NCBI GenBank assembly: GCA_900095095.1 | Contig: FMBT01000594.1 | Span: forward strand, 1 to 40,501 | DNA length: 40,501 nt | Direction: 5' to 3' | Origin: Fragilariopsis cylindrus CCMP1102 | Taxonomy: Eukaryota; Bacillariophyta; Bacillariophyceae; Bacillariales; Bacillariaceae | Shown here: positions 11,440-20,897 of the stretch, in pieces | Layout of the letters: each line of letters opens with the position of its first letter | Numbering within the stretch: position 1 is the stretch's first letter | The notes under the pieces: model-generated | What the model was told of the DNA's origin: nothing | What the model saw: the letters and a program-made list of their open reading frames with translations, nothing else | Databases searched by the model: none | Made by a program: the position numbers and the translations under genes

Positions 11440-12252
11440 GATTTCGATTGTTTGATGGATGAAACTATCACGTGCCTATTCCTATTATAATTGTCGACAG
11501 CAGTGCAACTCGTTGTTTAGTAATGCAAGTTAAAAGCAATTCGTTCATGTGCTGTTGTGCATGCAATAAAATGCAGTGACTACATAAAGTAGCGAAGCGT
11601 GGTAGGCAGTACAAAAAAAATTAAACGAGATTTTTATATTTTTTATCAGGAAGTTTTGTGACAATGAATACTGATACTAAAGTTCCATACGAAGAACTTT
11701 CTTTGCCATTACCATATGACATCTTTTTATTTATAACTTTTGTATGTACTTAAGGCACTGAAGTACTTGTGTACCGGATCCAGTAACGGATCCGCACATA
11801 ATTCATCTACTTTATTGTTCTTTGGTCGAGGGCTTATTTATCCCTTAATAGGAGTACACGCGTATACGCGTATAAATAGCGTTTTTTGAGCAATTTTTCG
11901 CTCCAGTAAAAAAAGATTTCGCTCCTAAAAGTCAGCTTCCGAATGGCAGATTTCTTTGACTGATCTGTATTGTATGGGTGTATTTGTTTTGTTGTCTCTC
12001 TTAACATAGCCGTATCAACTAACCTCTCTCTCTCGATATAACAGAAACACGTTCGACTAATTTTTGTTTTAGAAATTCTACAGTACGCTCCACTGCTTTG
12101 ATCGATGCATGCTTGGATCATGAATGAATGAATGAATCAATCAATCTGCTAGCATCCGGTCGCTCGCGAGAATTTTGTAAATCCACGACAACACTCAATC
12201 GTGCTCGCATCATTACAAGTTTTGCTTTTGTTCGCAACCTATGTTCGGTATT
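11440..12252. other. Intergenic region holding a palindrome and the left inverted-repeat arm
   Basis: No gene is supported. It contains the presumed promoter of the 7TM gene, a 14-base palindrome next to a TATAAATA sequence near 11858-11878, a duplicated ggatcc element near 11778-11793, and the left arm (12053-12183) of the inverted repeat that brackets the next gene. Confidence 0.55.
12053..12183 (+). repeat. Left arm of ~130-bp inverted repeat
   Basis: The arm pairs with the reverse complement of 15022-15154 along its whole length. Shared blocks include ttttagaaattctac, gctccactgctt, gcatgcttggatcatgaatg and ctgctagcatccgg, ending with gaattttgtaaatc. Small gaps separate the blocks. The arm ends 69 bases from the stop codon of the enclosed gene. 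Confidence 0.9.
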
Positions 12253-14547
12253 TTATTCAATTTTATGTTGTGTTATGTTGGTGGTTGGTATTAATAATTT
12301 AATAATTTCAGTTTTTTCTACTATAAACATACGTGGATGACAATCATTGATACCATATCCTATAATAGCTCTACTAGTATTACCCACCACTTCTGAAAAA
12401 CCAGATATAAAATGAATTACGGGACAATTATATGTTTCATTGAATAAATTTAAACGTATATCCATATTATGACCAGCTAATGTACTTTTTTGTTGTTCTT
12501 GATGTTGATGTTGACTATCTGTATCATTACCTATATCTATATCATCTATATCATCCGTATTACTACTACCGGTAGTAGTACCAAATCCTAAACAAAACCA
12601 ACCACTTATTGCAACAATACGAAATGGATACTTTATGTCATAGGCAATAAATCTGGATACAAATTGATCATTACTAATTAATGATTCATATCTATTTTGG
12701 ATATCTTTCAACCAAAATTTATTTTTGATACTTAATTTTTGATGGGATATACCCACCATCACTTCTTGTACTTGTTCACTTTGTTGTTGTTCTTCGTTTT
12801 CAGGATGCATTGGTAATAATACACGGACACAACATGCGGATCCATGATCCTCATTGATATCAAAAAATGAACGTTCTATAGGATTTGTACAATTCCTATT
12901 CCATGATGCAGTACCATCTATATTATCTTCACATACTGTAATATTATGATGTATATCCGGTGTATGAAATGTCGGTTTTGGATATCCACGATAATCAATA
13001 TTATTATGGCCATCATTGTCATTGTCATCATCACCAAGAATAAGACGTGGTGCTTCTTGTTCTATTGATTTTTCGTTATTATTTTCACTTGTTGTTTTGA
13101 AAAAATCTAAACGTTGATGGACATTTTTATCGTCATCGTCATTAGTAGGTATATTTATTAATTTACGATATTGATGTGGCAAAGGTCGATATTGAATATA
13201 ATAGTCAGTAGTACTTGTACTATTATTTATATTATTCGTACTTGTACTTGTATTATTTGTATTACTTCCTTTTGTTGTTGTTGTTGTTGATTTAAATATA
13301 TTAAAATTCTTTCCACCACCAATTTTAGTATTTGAACCTATTGATGTAATTTGTAATCCGTTCCCATAAATATTTGGATATATGTATCCAGTATCAGATC
13401 CAGTATCAGTATTAGAAGAAGTTGTTGTTGTTGTGGTTGAATTTGTACGTTTTCTTTTAATTTGTATTCTTCGACATTCTTCATTACAGATTAAATAAAT
13501 AGATTTTTGGAGGATAGATAGTCGACAATCTTCCATAAATTGTCGATAATATAATCCACGTGTGTTTGGATCGACATTTAAATCAATTAAGATATCGGAA
13601 TTTGGTATGATATTTAATTTCGAATCTAGTAATGCTATTGCTAAATAAGAGATTTGTTCTCCCGCCTTCATCATTTCACGTTGTTGATTGGTATTCCCAA
13701 AACAATTATTACTTAAATAAGCACGATAGATCACCACATATTGGACATTTCTATCACCACCAGTTAATTCCAGTAAATCATCTTTGGATAATAACATACT
13801 ACTATCATTATCATTATTTGGATCATTATCATCTTCCATTGGTATTGTATTATGTAATGGTAATATTGATGGATTATATAAATATAATGTTCTATAATCT
13901 GTTGTATAATTATGATTGGAATCATATCTTCCGTTAGTAGGACTAACTTTGTTACGTGATGGTAATGGATATAGTATTGATTTGGATGTTGTATTCGTTC
14001 GTTGTTGTAAATGATATGTTTTATTTTCCACTTGATTTAGAGGAATAATTCTAGTGATGGGTATGGCATTGGGTAAGGTATGTGATCGTTCGGTACCTGG
14101 TATTGGTTTTGGTCCAGCCTCATCATATCGTCTGATTATTATATTGTTATTTCTATTTCTATTTATTGCTTTCTCATCAGCTACTGCTGATTTCTTAGTA
14201 TTCGTATTCGCAGTATTCGTATTCGCCGTGGTCGTACTATTCGTAGTCACATTATTTGCATTTGTATTCGTAGTATTCGCAATAATAAATGACGACGACG
14301 ACAACAGCATAGGATATTCAAAATAAAGGGATGGAGGACTCCTATTACTATCTGTTGGTGTGAGGAAGAAAAGACTGTAAATAATTGCAATCGTAGTTAA
14401 TAGTAATGCGATTAATAGCATAACCATCGCTGCTGATGCTGGAGTATTACGATTTGTTAGTACTACGCTTTGTTTCTTCTTCTTCCTCTTCCTCTTCTTC
14501 TGCTGCGCCTGATGCTGCTGCTGCTTCTTATTCATCATCATCATCAT
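12253..14547 (-). CDS. Type II membrane protein with GH130-like beta-propeller motifs
   Basis: The first ATG is at 14547 (MMMMMNKK), giving about 764 residues; the frame is open further upstream but has no ATG there. A basic Gln/Lys-rich cytoplasmic tail precedes one membrane anchor (AAMVMLLIALLLTTIAIIYS), followed by a large, Asn-rich lumenal region with many N-glycosylation sites. The lumenal part has spaced motifs like those of five-bladed glycoside-processing propellers of the GH130 type: YNPSILPL, VVIYRAYLS, MEDCRLSILQKSIYLICNEE, FVSRFIAYDIKYPFRI, and a final IIGYGINDCHPR. This points to a Golgi or cell-surface carbohydrate-active protein. The enzymatic call is tentative because inserts of Thr/Asn repeats blur the alignment. 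The gene is intact, intronless and enclosed by an inverted repeat. Confidence 0.55.
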   Translation of the reverse strand: MMMMMNKKQQQHQAQQKKRKRKKKKQSVVLTNRNTPASAAMVMLLIALLLTTIAIIYSLFFLTPTDSNRSPPSLYFEYPMLLSSSSFIIANTTNTNANNVTTNSTTTANTNTANTNTKKSAVADEKAINRNRNNNIIIRRYDEAGPKPIPGTERSHTLPNAIPITRIIPLNQVENKTYHLQQRTNTTSKSILYPLPSRNKVSPTNGRYDSNHNYTTDYRTLYLYNPSILPLHNTIPMEDDNDPNNDNDSSMLLSKDDLLELTGGDRNVQYVVIYRAYLSNNCFGNTNQQREMMKAGEQISYLAIALLDSKLNIIPNSDILIDLNVDPNTRGLYYRQFMEDCRLSILQKSIYLICNEECRRIQIKRKRTNSTTTTTTSSNTDTGSDTGYIYPNIYGNGLQITSIGSNTKIGGGKNFNIFKSTTTTTKGSNTNNTSTSTNNINNSTSTTDYYIQYRPLPHQYRKLINIPTNDDDDKNVHQRLDFFKTTSENNNEKSIEQEAPRLILGDDDNDNDGHNNIDYRGYPKPTFHTPDIHHNITVCEDNIDGTASWNRNCTNPIERSFFDINEDHGSACCVRVLLPMHPENEEQQQSEQVQEVMVGISHQKLSIKNKFWLKDIQNRYESLISNDQFVSRFIAYDIKYPFRIVAISGWFCLGFGTTTGSSNTDDIDDIDIGNDTDSQHQHQEQQKSTLAGHNMDIRLNLFNETYNCPVIHFISGFSEVVGNTSRAIIGYGINDCHPRMFIVEKTEIIKLLIPTTNITQHKIE

Positions 14548-15687
14548 CGTTGTCGTCGTCGTCGTTGTCCTTTTATTACTACTACTTCTACTACTTCTTG
14601 ATAACAACGATCGTCGTCGTCGTCCTGCTATTACTTCTTGATCATGTGCAGCAGTAATGACAGCAGCCAGGATACAATAATAATAATAATAATAATGTAA
14701 TAATAGCTCTATAATAATGATCAACTCGTCGTCGTCAAGTCTTTTAATATTTAAAAAAAAAAATGAGACACTATCCCTTTATAACGGAAGGTACTTAATG
14801 GCCGTATAATCAGGGGTCATAAAAAAGAGGGGTGTGTTACATTGAATTTAGTTTTTGAGTCCCAAGAAATCCAGTCATGATTTGAGGGCTAGTTTGCTAT
14901 TAATAAAATAATTATTAGTTGGAGTGGTAGTAACTTAGCCAATATTTCGCACGAATGAATATTTCGGGGGATTATTTTATTTTATTTTGTTTTAAATTTA
15001 ATTACCCCCTATTGCTTTTGTGATTTACAAAATTCGCGCGAACGAAATTTCATTCCCGGATGCTAGCAGATTGATTCTATTCATTCATTCATTCATGATC
15101 CAAGCATGCATCCAAGCAGTGGAGCGTAGAATTTCTAAAACAAAAATTAGTCCGACATAATCCAAACCTTTAAATAAAAACAATAATTGAGGTAATAGCT
15201 CAGTTATTCCGTCATTTTTACTACTTCAAGTACCGCTAGGAAAAATAAACAAGTAGAAATAGTATATTATTTGATGATAGAACACATATTATAAACTATT
15301 AAAGTTAGTTCTAATAAAATTTTAGGTTATTAATTCTAGGCCAGTTTATTGTAAAGAATCTAAAAATAGATAACCGTTTGGGATGATTTTCTTGGGAATA
15401 TATGGTAATTTTTGATTAAAATTACATGAATTAAGGAGTAAAACTAACTCATGACTTGTCGAGCGACGAAAATATTTTCTATGCGGTATTAGTCCATCAT
15501 AGAATACGAGTATCACTCACTTCAAGGTATTAGAATGCAGTTTCTTTTTTAATCCGGATTCAATATGATACTGTGTTATGTATTGTACATGCTAAATGAT
15601 TTATATATCTATAGTAGCTTTACTTTACTTTAATACAATATTATTATTTTATGAATTACAACTTGCTTATAGATATGAATAAACTTC
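14548..15687. other. Intergenic region with the right inverted-repeat arm
   Basis: From 14548 to 14724 an Asp/Ser/Arg-coding triplet-rich stretch stays open in the frame of the preceding gene but lacks an ATG. Beyond it the sequence is AT-rich and holds the inverted-repeat arm at 15022-15154. Nothing from 15155 to 15687 looks coding. Confidence 0.5.
15022..15154 (-). repeat. Right arm of ~130-bp inverted repeat
   Basis: Reverse complement of 12053-12183 with small indels. It lies about 475 bases upstream of the start codon of the enclosed minus-strand gene. No clear target-site duplication is visible at the outer edges. Confidence 0.9.
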
Positions 15688-18251
15688 TTAGACTGGTACC
15701 GAAACAGTACGAGACTTTTTGATGGCATCGCTGTTGTCGGTATCAACGTCGTCATCAGTAGCAGTAGCAGTAGCACCACCACTACCAACGATATTATCAT
15801 CATCTCTCTTTCGCTTGGTGTTGTTACTCAAGCTTAAACTAGAATCATTATCCTCGGCGACCTTCTTCTTCTTCTTCGTGTTTGCAGTTGCAATCGCTTC
15901 TGTTGTTGTAAGGGAAGTAATAACAGCATCTTCATCATCGGTGTTGTTATCCGACACTTCACAGGGGAATAGTGGAACGGACGAAGACGAAGACTTTTCT
16001 TCATATTTCTTGTTGAGACTACCATTAGTTGTTGACACGATAACACTACTAGTTTCTTCTGCACTAACATCTCCCTTGGCAGCAGCACCAGTGGCAGCAC
16101 TAGTGGCAGCAGCCACTACCTTCTTCGTGGTTTCGCTACTAGCGATAGCAGTAGCAGTAGCGGTCGAAACGATTTCCTTCGATGTCAATGATGTTGACGA
16201 TGATGAGTTTTCGCCACCAACACCATCATCGTCACCATCCGCATCAACAACAATAGCAGTAACACCATCTTCTGATTGACCATGTAATCTTGCCCACATC
16301 CTTTGGAAGAAGATTTTACGGGATCCGTATCGAGGACGGCCTGTTGTTAAATTTTCCTTATGGGCCTGTTGACGTTGCAGTTCCAGTACAGCCTTCCTTA
16401 CATCTGATGGACAAAATCTACATTTACCACCAATATGTTTAAGGATTGTTTGACTTGTTGTAGTTTGTGCTAATGATCGAACCGAATTAGGAAAGTAACG
16501 TCCAAATCCTGGTTGTCCTCCACAATGCTGTTTTGTTTATATAAATGTTAATATGTTTGTTTGTCAGAGAGTCAGATGAAGGACGTGTTTTACGGTATGT
16601 TGATGAATAGAATCAATACATGGTAATGGTAATGAAGGAGAGAGGAGGAGGAGAGAAAGGGTGAGACCACATTGAATCGCGTTATGCATTGAATTGCATT
16701 ATACATTGTATTGCATTATACATTGAATTGCATTAGCTATACATTGTATACAGTATACTGTATTGTACGTACCTTGCAACACATTCCTAAGAAACCAATG
16801 TTACGTGTCTTATAACACCCAACACGATCAGCTTGTGTTAATTTACATGGTTTCATTTGTCCTAATGCAACAAATAATGAATCTGGTATTAAATCACGAT
16901 CCTTTGGTATAACTAAACATAACTTCATGTCATCTTTAGCACTTGTACCTTTTGTTTTTGTTGAAGTAGTTGAAGTAGTAGTACTAGCGGTAACAATAGT
17001 AGTAGCAGTACCTTCTTCGTTGCCGCTAGTGGTAGTAGTAGTAGTATCGCCATTACTACTACTACCACTTTCCTCCTTCTTGTTTTCGGTAGTGGTAGGT
17101 TTATCTTCGTCGTTGGAATTCTTCTTCTGTGTCCCGTCGTCACAGTTGTTATCATCATTGCCTTCACCGTTATCATTGCTACCATCACTCTTCTTATCAT
17201 CTTGTTTAATAATATCATCGCTGATCAATGATTCAATAAATTCATCTGTTAATACCGGACCATCTGGTTCAGCAGAATGTTGTTGTTGCTGTTGCTGTAC
17301 AGCATTAGTATTAGGAGGAGGACCACGATGCTGATGTTGAAGATGATGTTGCTGCTGCTGTTGATGATGTTGATGCTGAGTGTGATGCTGGTATGCCATT
17401 GGATGTTGTCCTTGAGGAGGACCTAGTTGCATTGCCATCGGCGGGAATTGCTGCTGCGGCTGATGCTGTTGATATTGAGGAGGATAACCAGGATGACTAT
17501 GACTACCAAGTCCCGAAACGTTGTTAGGTAGAAAACCTCCACCACCACCACCACCGCCACCACCACGCATCATATGCGGTTGAAGTGGTGGAGCGTAATA
17601 TCCCATGGCAGGCGGCCATCCTACTACTTGTGCTGCTTGTTGTGCCGCTTGTTGTGCCGCTTGTTGGTGGGCTTGTGCCTGATGTTGTTGTTGCTGTTGT
17701 AGCAATCCATGAGGAATTCCTCCTCCTCCTTGTTCTTGTTGTTCGCCATTTTCTTGATTCGTTTTGAGTTGTAGTAAGAAGGAAGCAACATCTTGTGTAT
17801 CAGCAGGACCTCCGCCACGTTTCTGTCCTTGTCCTTGTCCCTGCCGTTGTCCTTGCCCTTGTTGTTTCGTCTGTCCTTGTTGTCCTTGTTGTTGATGTCC
17901 TTGTTGTTGGTTTGTAGGCGGAAGAAGATGTCCTTGAGCTTGTAAGAATGCTGTCATTTGTTGATTGACAACATTAGGGTTCATGAGCTTGCTGTTACTG
18001 TTCGGATTATGAGAAGGAGCATTATCGCCGCCGCCGCCGCCGCCGCCGCCGCCAATAGGCATGGACATCATCATGTTGTTCATATTCATATTCATCATCA
18101 TACCAGAAGGGGCACTAGTAGCAGCGAAAGATGAAGGTGAAGAAGTTAAAGAAGATGGAGAAAGAGTTCGTAATTTTGATTGAGTATGAGTTTGAGTTTG
18201 AGTTTTCGCAATGGAAGGTGATAGTTGTTGTTGTTTTTTCTTTCCGTTCAT
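15688..18251 (-). CDS. Gln-rich nuclear-type protein with a C-x2-C zinc-finger-like domain
   Basis: Two exons (18251-16773 and 16527-15688, phase 0), about 772 residues, intact. The N-terminal ~400 residues are low complexity: Gln, Gly, His and Pro runs of the kind seen in transcription regulators. Across the splice junction lies a compact conserved-looking domain: LCLVIPKDRDLIPDSLF, then GCYKTRNIGFLGMCCKHCGG, GRYFPNSVRSLAQTT, HIGGKCRFCPSDV and KIFFQRMWARLHG. Its spaced CKHC and CRFC pairs suggest zinc binding. I recognise this signature from diatom proteins of unknown function. The C-terminus is acidic and Ser/Thr-rich, with a basic KRKR nuclear-localisation-like cluster. A DNA- or RNA-binding regulator is a reasonable guess only. 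Confidence 0.7.
16528..16772 (-). other. Intron of the zinc-finger gene, with internal 17-bp repeats
   Basis: Minus-strand donor GTACGT follows TGCAAG and the acceptor AAACAG precedes CATTGTGG; 245 bases, phase 0. On the plus strand it contains three 17-base units of the form cattg(a/t)attgcattata at 16687-16735. A 14-base palindrome tacagtatactgta lies at 16749-16762, close to the donor. Confidence 0.85.
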
Positions 18252-19836
18252 GATTAATGAGGAAATATCTATCCGGCGGACAAGAAGATGAAGTGAGTAA
18301 CGCTACCACAAGTAGCTCGTGCAAGGAAAGAGAGTTGGTTTTGGTTTTGATTTGAGTGAAATACTGTAATATGTTTTGTAAGCGAATACCGGTAGAACTA
18401 AGCAACTTTGCCTCATTAATGTTGGAAATATTTGGTTCGTGTCTAATTGTATGAAAAAATGAGAGGTGTATATACGTGACTACATAGAGGTGATACAGCT
18501 AATTTTTATCTCATGACATTATTTTTTTAAGCGCCATCACAACAAGTGTATGCGTTTTTCTTCACAAAAAGCTCGGCGAACTCTTCTCTTTCTCACCGTT
18601 GTTACACTGGCTAAAACGTATTCCTTTCTTTTCGCCTTTTTACACTCGCGCAAGACATGATTCCTTTCTTTTCGCTTCTTTATACTCGCGCAAGACACGC
18701 ACTTTGTTCTTTTGGGGAGAATAGAAGAATCATGCTGTTCTTTTTGTTTCTAAATTTTATAGTGCGTTAAATACATGGTCTGTATAATTGATTTTTTTAT
18801 TCAATGCATATTTTTTGTACGACAGTGACAACTTCTTGTTCTGAATTCTTCTTTGATAAACGAAGAACGCAAAAATATCCTAATTAACATTGAGCCGAAA
18901 TTTAATATAATTTATTTAAGTAATCTGACTCCACTCACTGTCACAGCTTCTATAACATTGTTAAATTAATGAATAATACTGTAGAAAGTAACGTACAAGT
19001 CAAACACTATGTAGTCGCTATTTCTGAATCGTCGCGGGCGACGGATATCAACGTTAAACTTCACTTGTACATTTTTAAAAAACTTCTCAGAGTGGCTTTT
19101 TTATAAATACGACTAGCTATTTTTAGTAATTAGGGTATACAGTAGTATTATTTTCTTTGAAATCGCTGATGTGCTCAGTCATCGCGCTTCAATCAAACAC
19201 AGAATGTTTTACGCTACCATTAATCAATTTCATTCAATAGGATTCTTCATTGTTGCCCAATTGATATAATAAATCGCGTAAGCTCGTAAGATAAAATACA
19301 TAAGCTCCCCTAAAAAAATCTTCTCATAATAATAAAAAGTTATCATCATTTCAGGCACTAAATGCTTTGGGTTGTATTTTTCGGGGGGATGTTTCTCCCT
19401 TAAAAGGTCGAGTTGATGGGCTTGAGTTCGATCTCTGATGGTGTCGAAGCTTAATTTCTTTTGTCCAATTCTTCATCTCTCTATTTTCCAGCAAACAATT
19501 GTGGAGAAATTGGAATTAGATAATGGTTTTCGATGAAGGTAATGATGACGAAACAAAAGAATGGACTATGTTTAAAGAAGGTAGTAGAAATACTTACAGT
19601 GCCATTACGCACGTACCCGAGCTACTTGCCATAGTTGCGGAACGCATACCAGATCAATCCTTTAAAATCAATTGGGCCGATGAAGTCCTTGATAAAGGAA
19701 AAAACACTACTTCGGTTCGTCATTGCATTGATAATCTAATTCGGAAAAAAAATCCTTTCGAACATAAACAAAAAGTAGGAGATGGAAGATTTCGCTGGAT
19801 ACAGCTTTATATATTATTTCAATTATTGGTTCTGGT
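18252..19836. other. Intergenic region with a 40-bp tandem duplication and an unsupported open frame
   Basis: It contains the upstream region of the zinc-finger gene and the 40-bp tandem repeat at 18621-18700. An ATG-initiated plus-strand frame begins at 19523 (MVFDEGNDDETKEWTMF) and runs on to overlap the minus-strand helicase-associated relic. Its first ~95 residues look protein-like (SVRHCIDNLIRKKNPFEH, GDGRFRW, faintly winged-helix-like), but the rest degenerates, so it may be a gene fragment. It is preceded by an acceptor-like ttttccag at about 19485-19492. Confidence 0.4.
18621..18700. repeat. Two-copy 40-bp tandem repeat
   Basis: Units 18621-18660 and 18661-18700 start ttcctttcttttcgc and end actcgcgcaagaca, with only a few differences. 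They lie about 370-450 bases upstream of the zinc-finger gene start. Confidence 0.9.
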
Positions 19837-20290
19837 TTATGCTCGCTTTTGTCGTTTGGTGCTGATCGTTCCCTTCTTTTTCATACCCCATACGAAACCA
19901 AGTTCCTCCAGTTGTTGTTGCCGTTCATCTGTCATACAATTATTCGGCAGAGAATCGATTTTGTTCTTCCGTTTCCGTCGTTGCCGTTTTACCCAGATCG
20001 CCAACGGATGATTGCCCTCATACCGGACTGGGGACGTTGCAGTGACCGAATTGTTTCTGAAAATCTTTCAATTCCTCGAACCGTTCCGCCCAAACAGCCT
20101 TGTGAGAATCCCATACGAAGCCAGCCTCTTCCAATGCAGTAACTCTTTGATCGGTTATCGTCGATCGTTTGCCGTCTATTTTTAATTTATACTGATATCG
20201 TTGTCCTATTATCCATTGCGCAAGTGCTGGATTTTCAGGATGTTTGTTTGGTACCAAACAATTCCCGTTTATTTCACGCTCGGAATTTTA
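19837..20290 (-). pseudogene. Relic of a helicase-associated (HA) domain protein
   Basis: The minus strand encodes two consecutive HA-type repeats (PF03457-like). The first reads VPNKHPENPALAQWIIGQR, ITDQRVTALEEAGFVWD and then WAERFEELKDFQKQFGHCNV. The second reads YEGNHPLAIWVKRQRRKRK, MTDERQQQLEELGFVWG and a stop at 19837-19839. A frameshift just after GHCNVP separates them. No ATG or upstream remainder of a larger protein is present, although such proteins normally carry several repeats or a helicase core. It is therefore a truncated, broken copy, probably from a dispersed gene family. A plus-strand open frame overlaps its 3' end. Confidence 0.7.
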
Positions 20291-20897
20291 CCTACTTTGT
20301 TTGATTGTCGTCAGACGTTTTCCTTGTTATTATTATTCTCCTAATCCTGTAACCTCTCCTTCTTCGACGATGGTAAAGAGGTAGAATGCTGGTTCAGCGC
20401 GAACTTTCAAAAAGATTTTCAGTCAATCAATCAATCCATCCTTCCATAATCCATCATCATTGTCGAATGTGTTTCGATTTTGTGTTTCGAATTTGGTACA
20501 AACTTCGCAATAATAAAGATTCTAGCTAGGTTCATCCCGTAAGTGACCTAAATTAGTCCGCAAATATTTTACATCGGCTTAAATCTTTAAGCACAAGTGC
20601 GCAGCAATGCTTTTGTTGTCACTCACGTGAAGATCACGAAGGAATTCGCCGCACGGAGGAACAGCGTGCTTCTTACGCAAAGATTTTTCGCTTTTCAAAA
20701 CATTTAGATTTCAACTTCAATACGTACGCCTTCACGTAATATAATAATACATGCCGCCACAAACAAGCAGCATCGGAATTCTTCGATTGCTTGATTGTGA
20801 AGAAGATAACATCGTCAAGTCCTTCGCTCTTGTATTCTCATAAAACAAATCAATCAACAACAAAATAAAACAAGAATAAAATAAACAATCAATAATC
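20291..20897. promoter_or_regulatory. Upstream region of the amino acid permease gene
   Basis: No gene is seen. The last ~60 bases before the ATG are a C/A-rich leader (aatcaatcaacaacaaaat) typical of a diatom 5' UTR. No specific control element can be identified. Confidence 0.35.

Noticed and set aside
14548..14724. Upstream extension of the propeller-like gene
   Set aside because: The frame is open but begins only with TTG; the first ATG is at 14547, which already gives a sensible type II membrane protein.
15719..16279. Plus-strand open frame of 186 codons
   Set aside because: It is antisense to the exon of the zinc-finger protein and consists of Ser/Val/Ala runs created by triplet repeats on the opposite strand.
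19380..19460. tRNA-like gttcgatct segment
   Set aside because: The stem flanking it does not pair and no matching acceptor or D-arm could be found.
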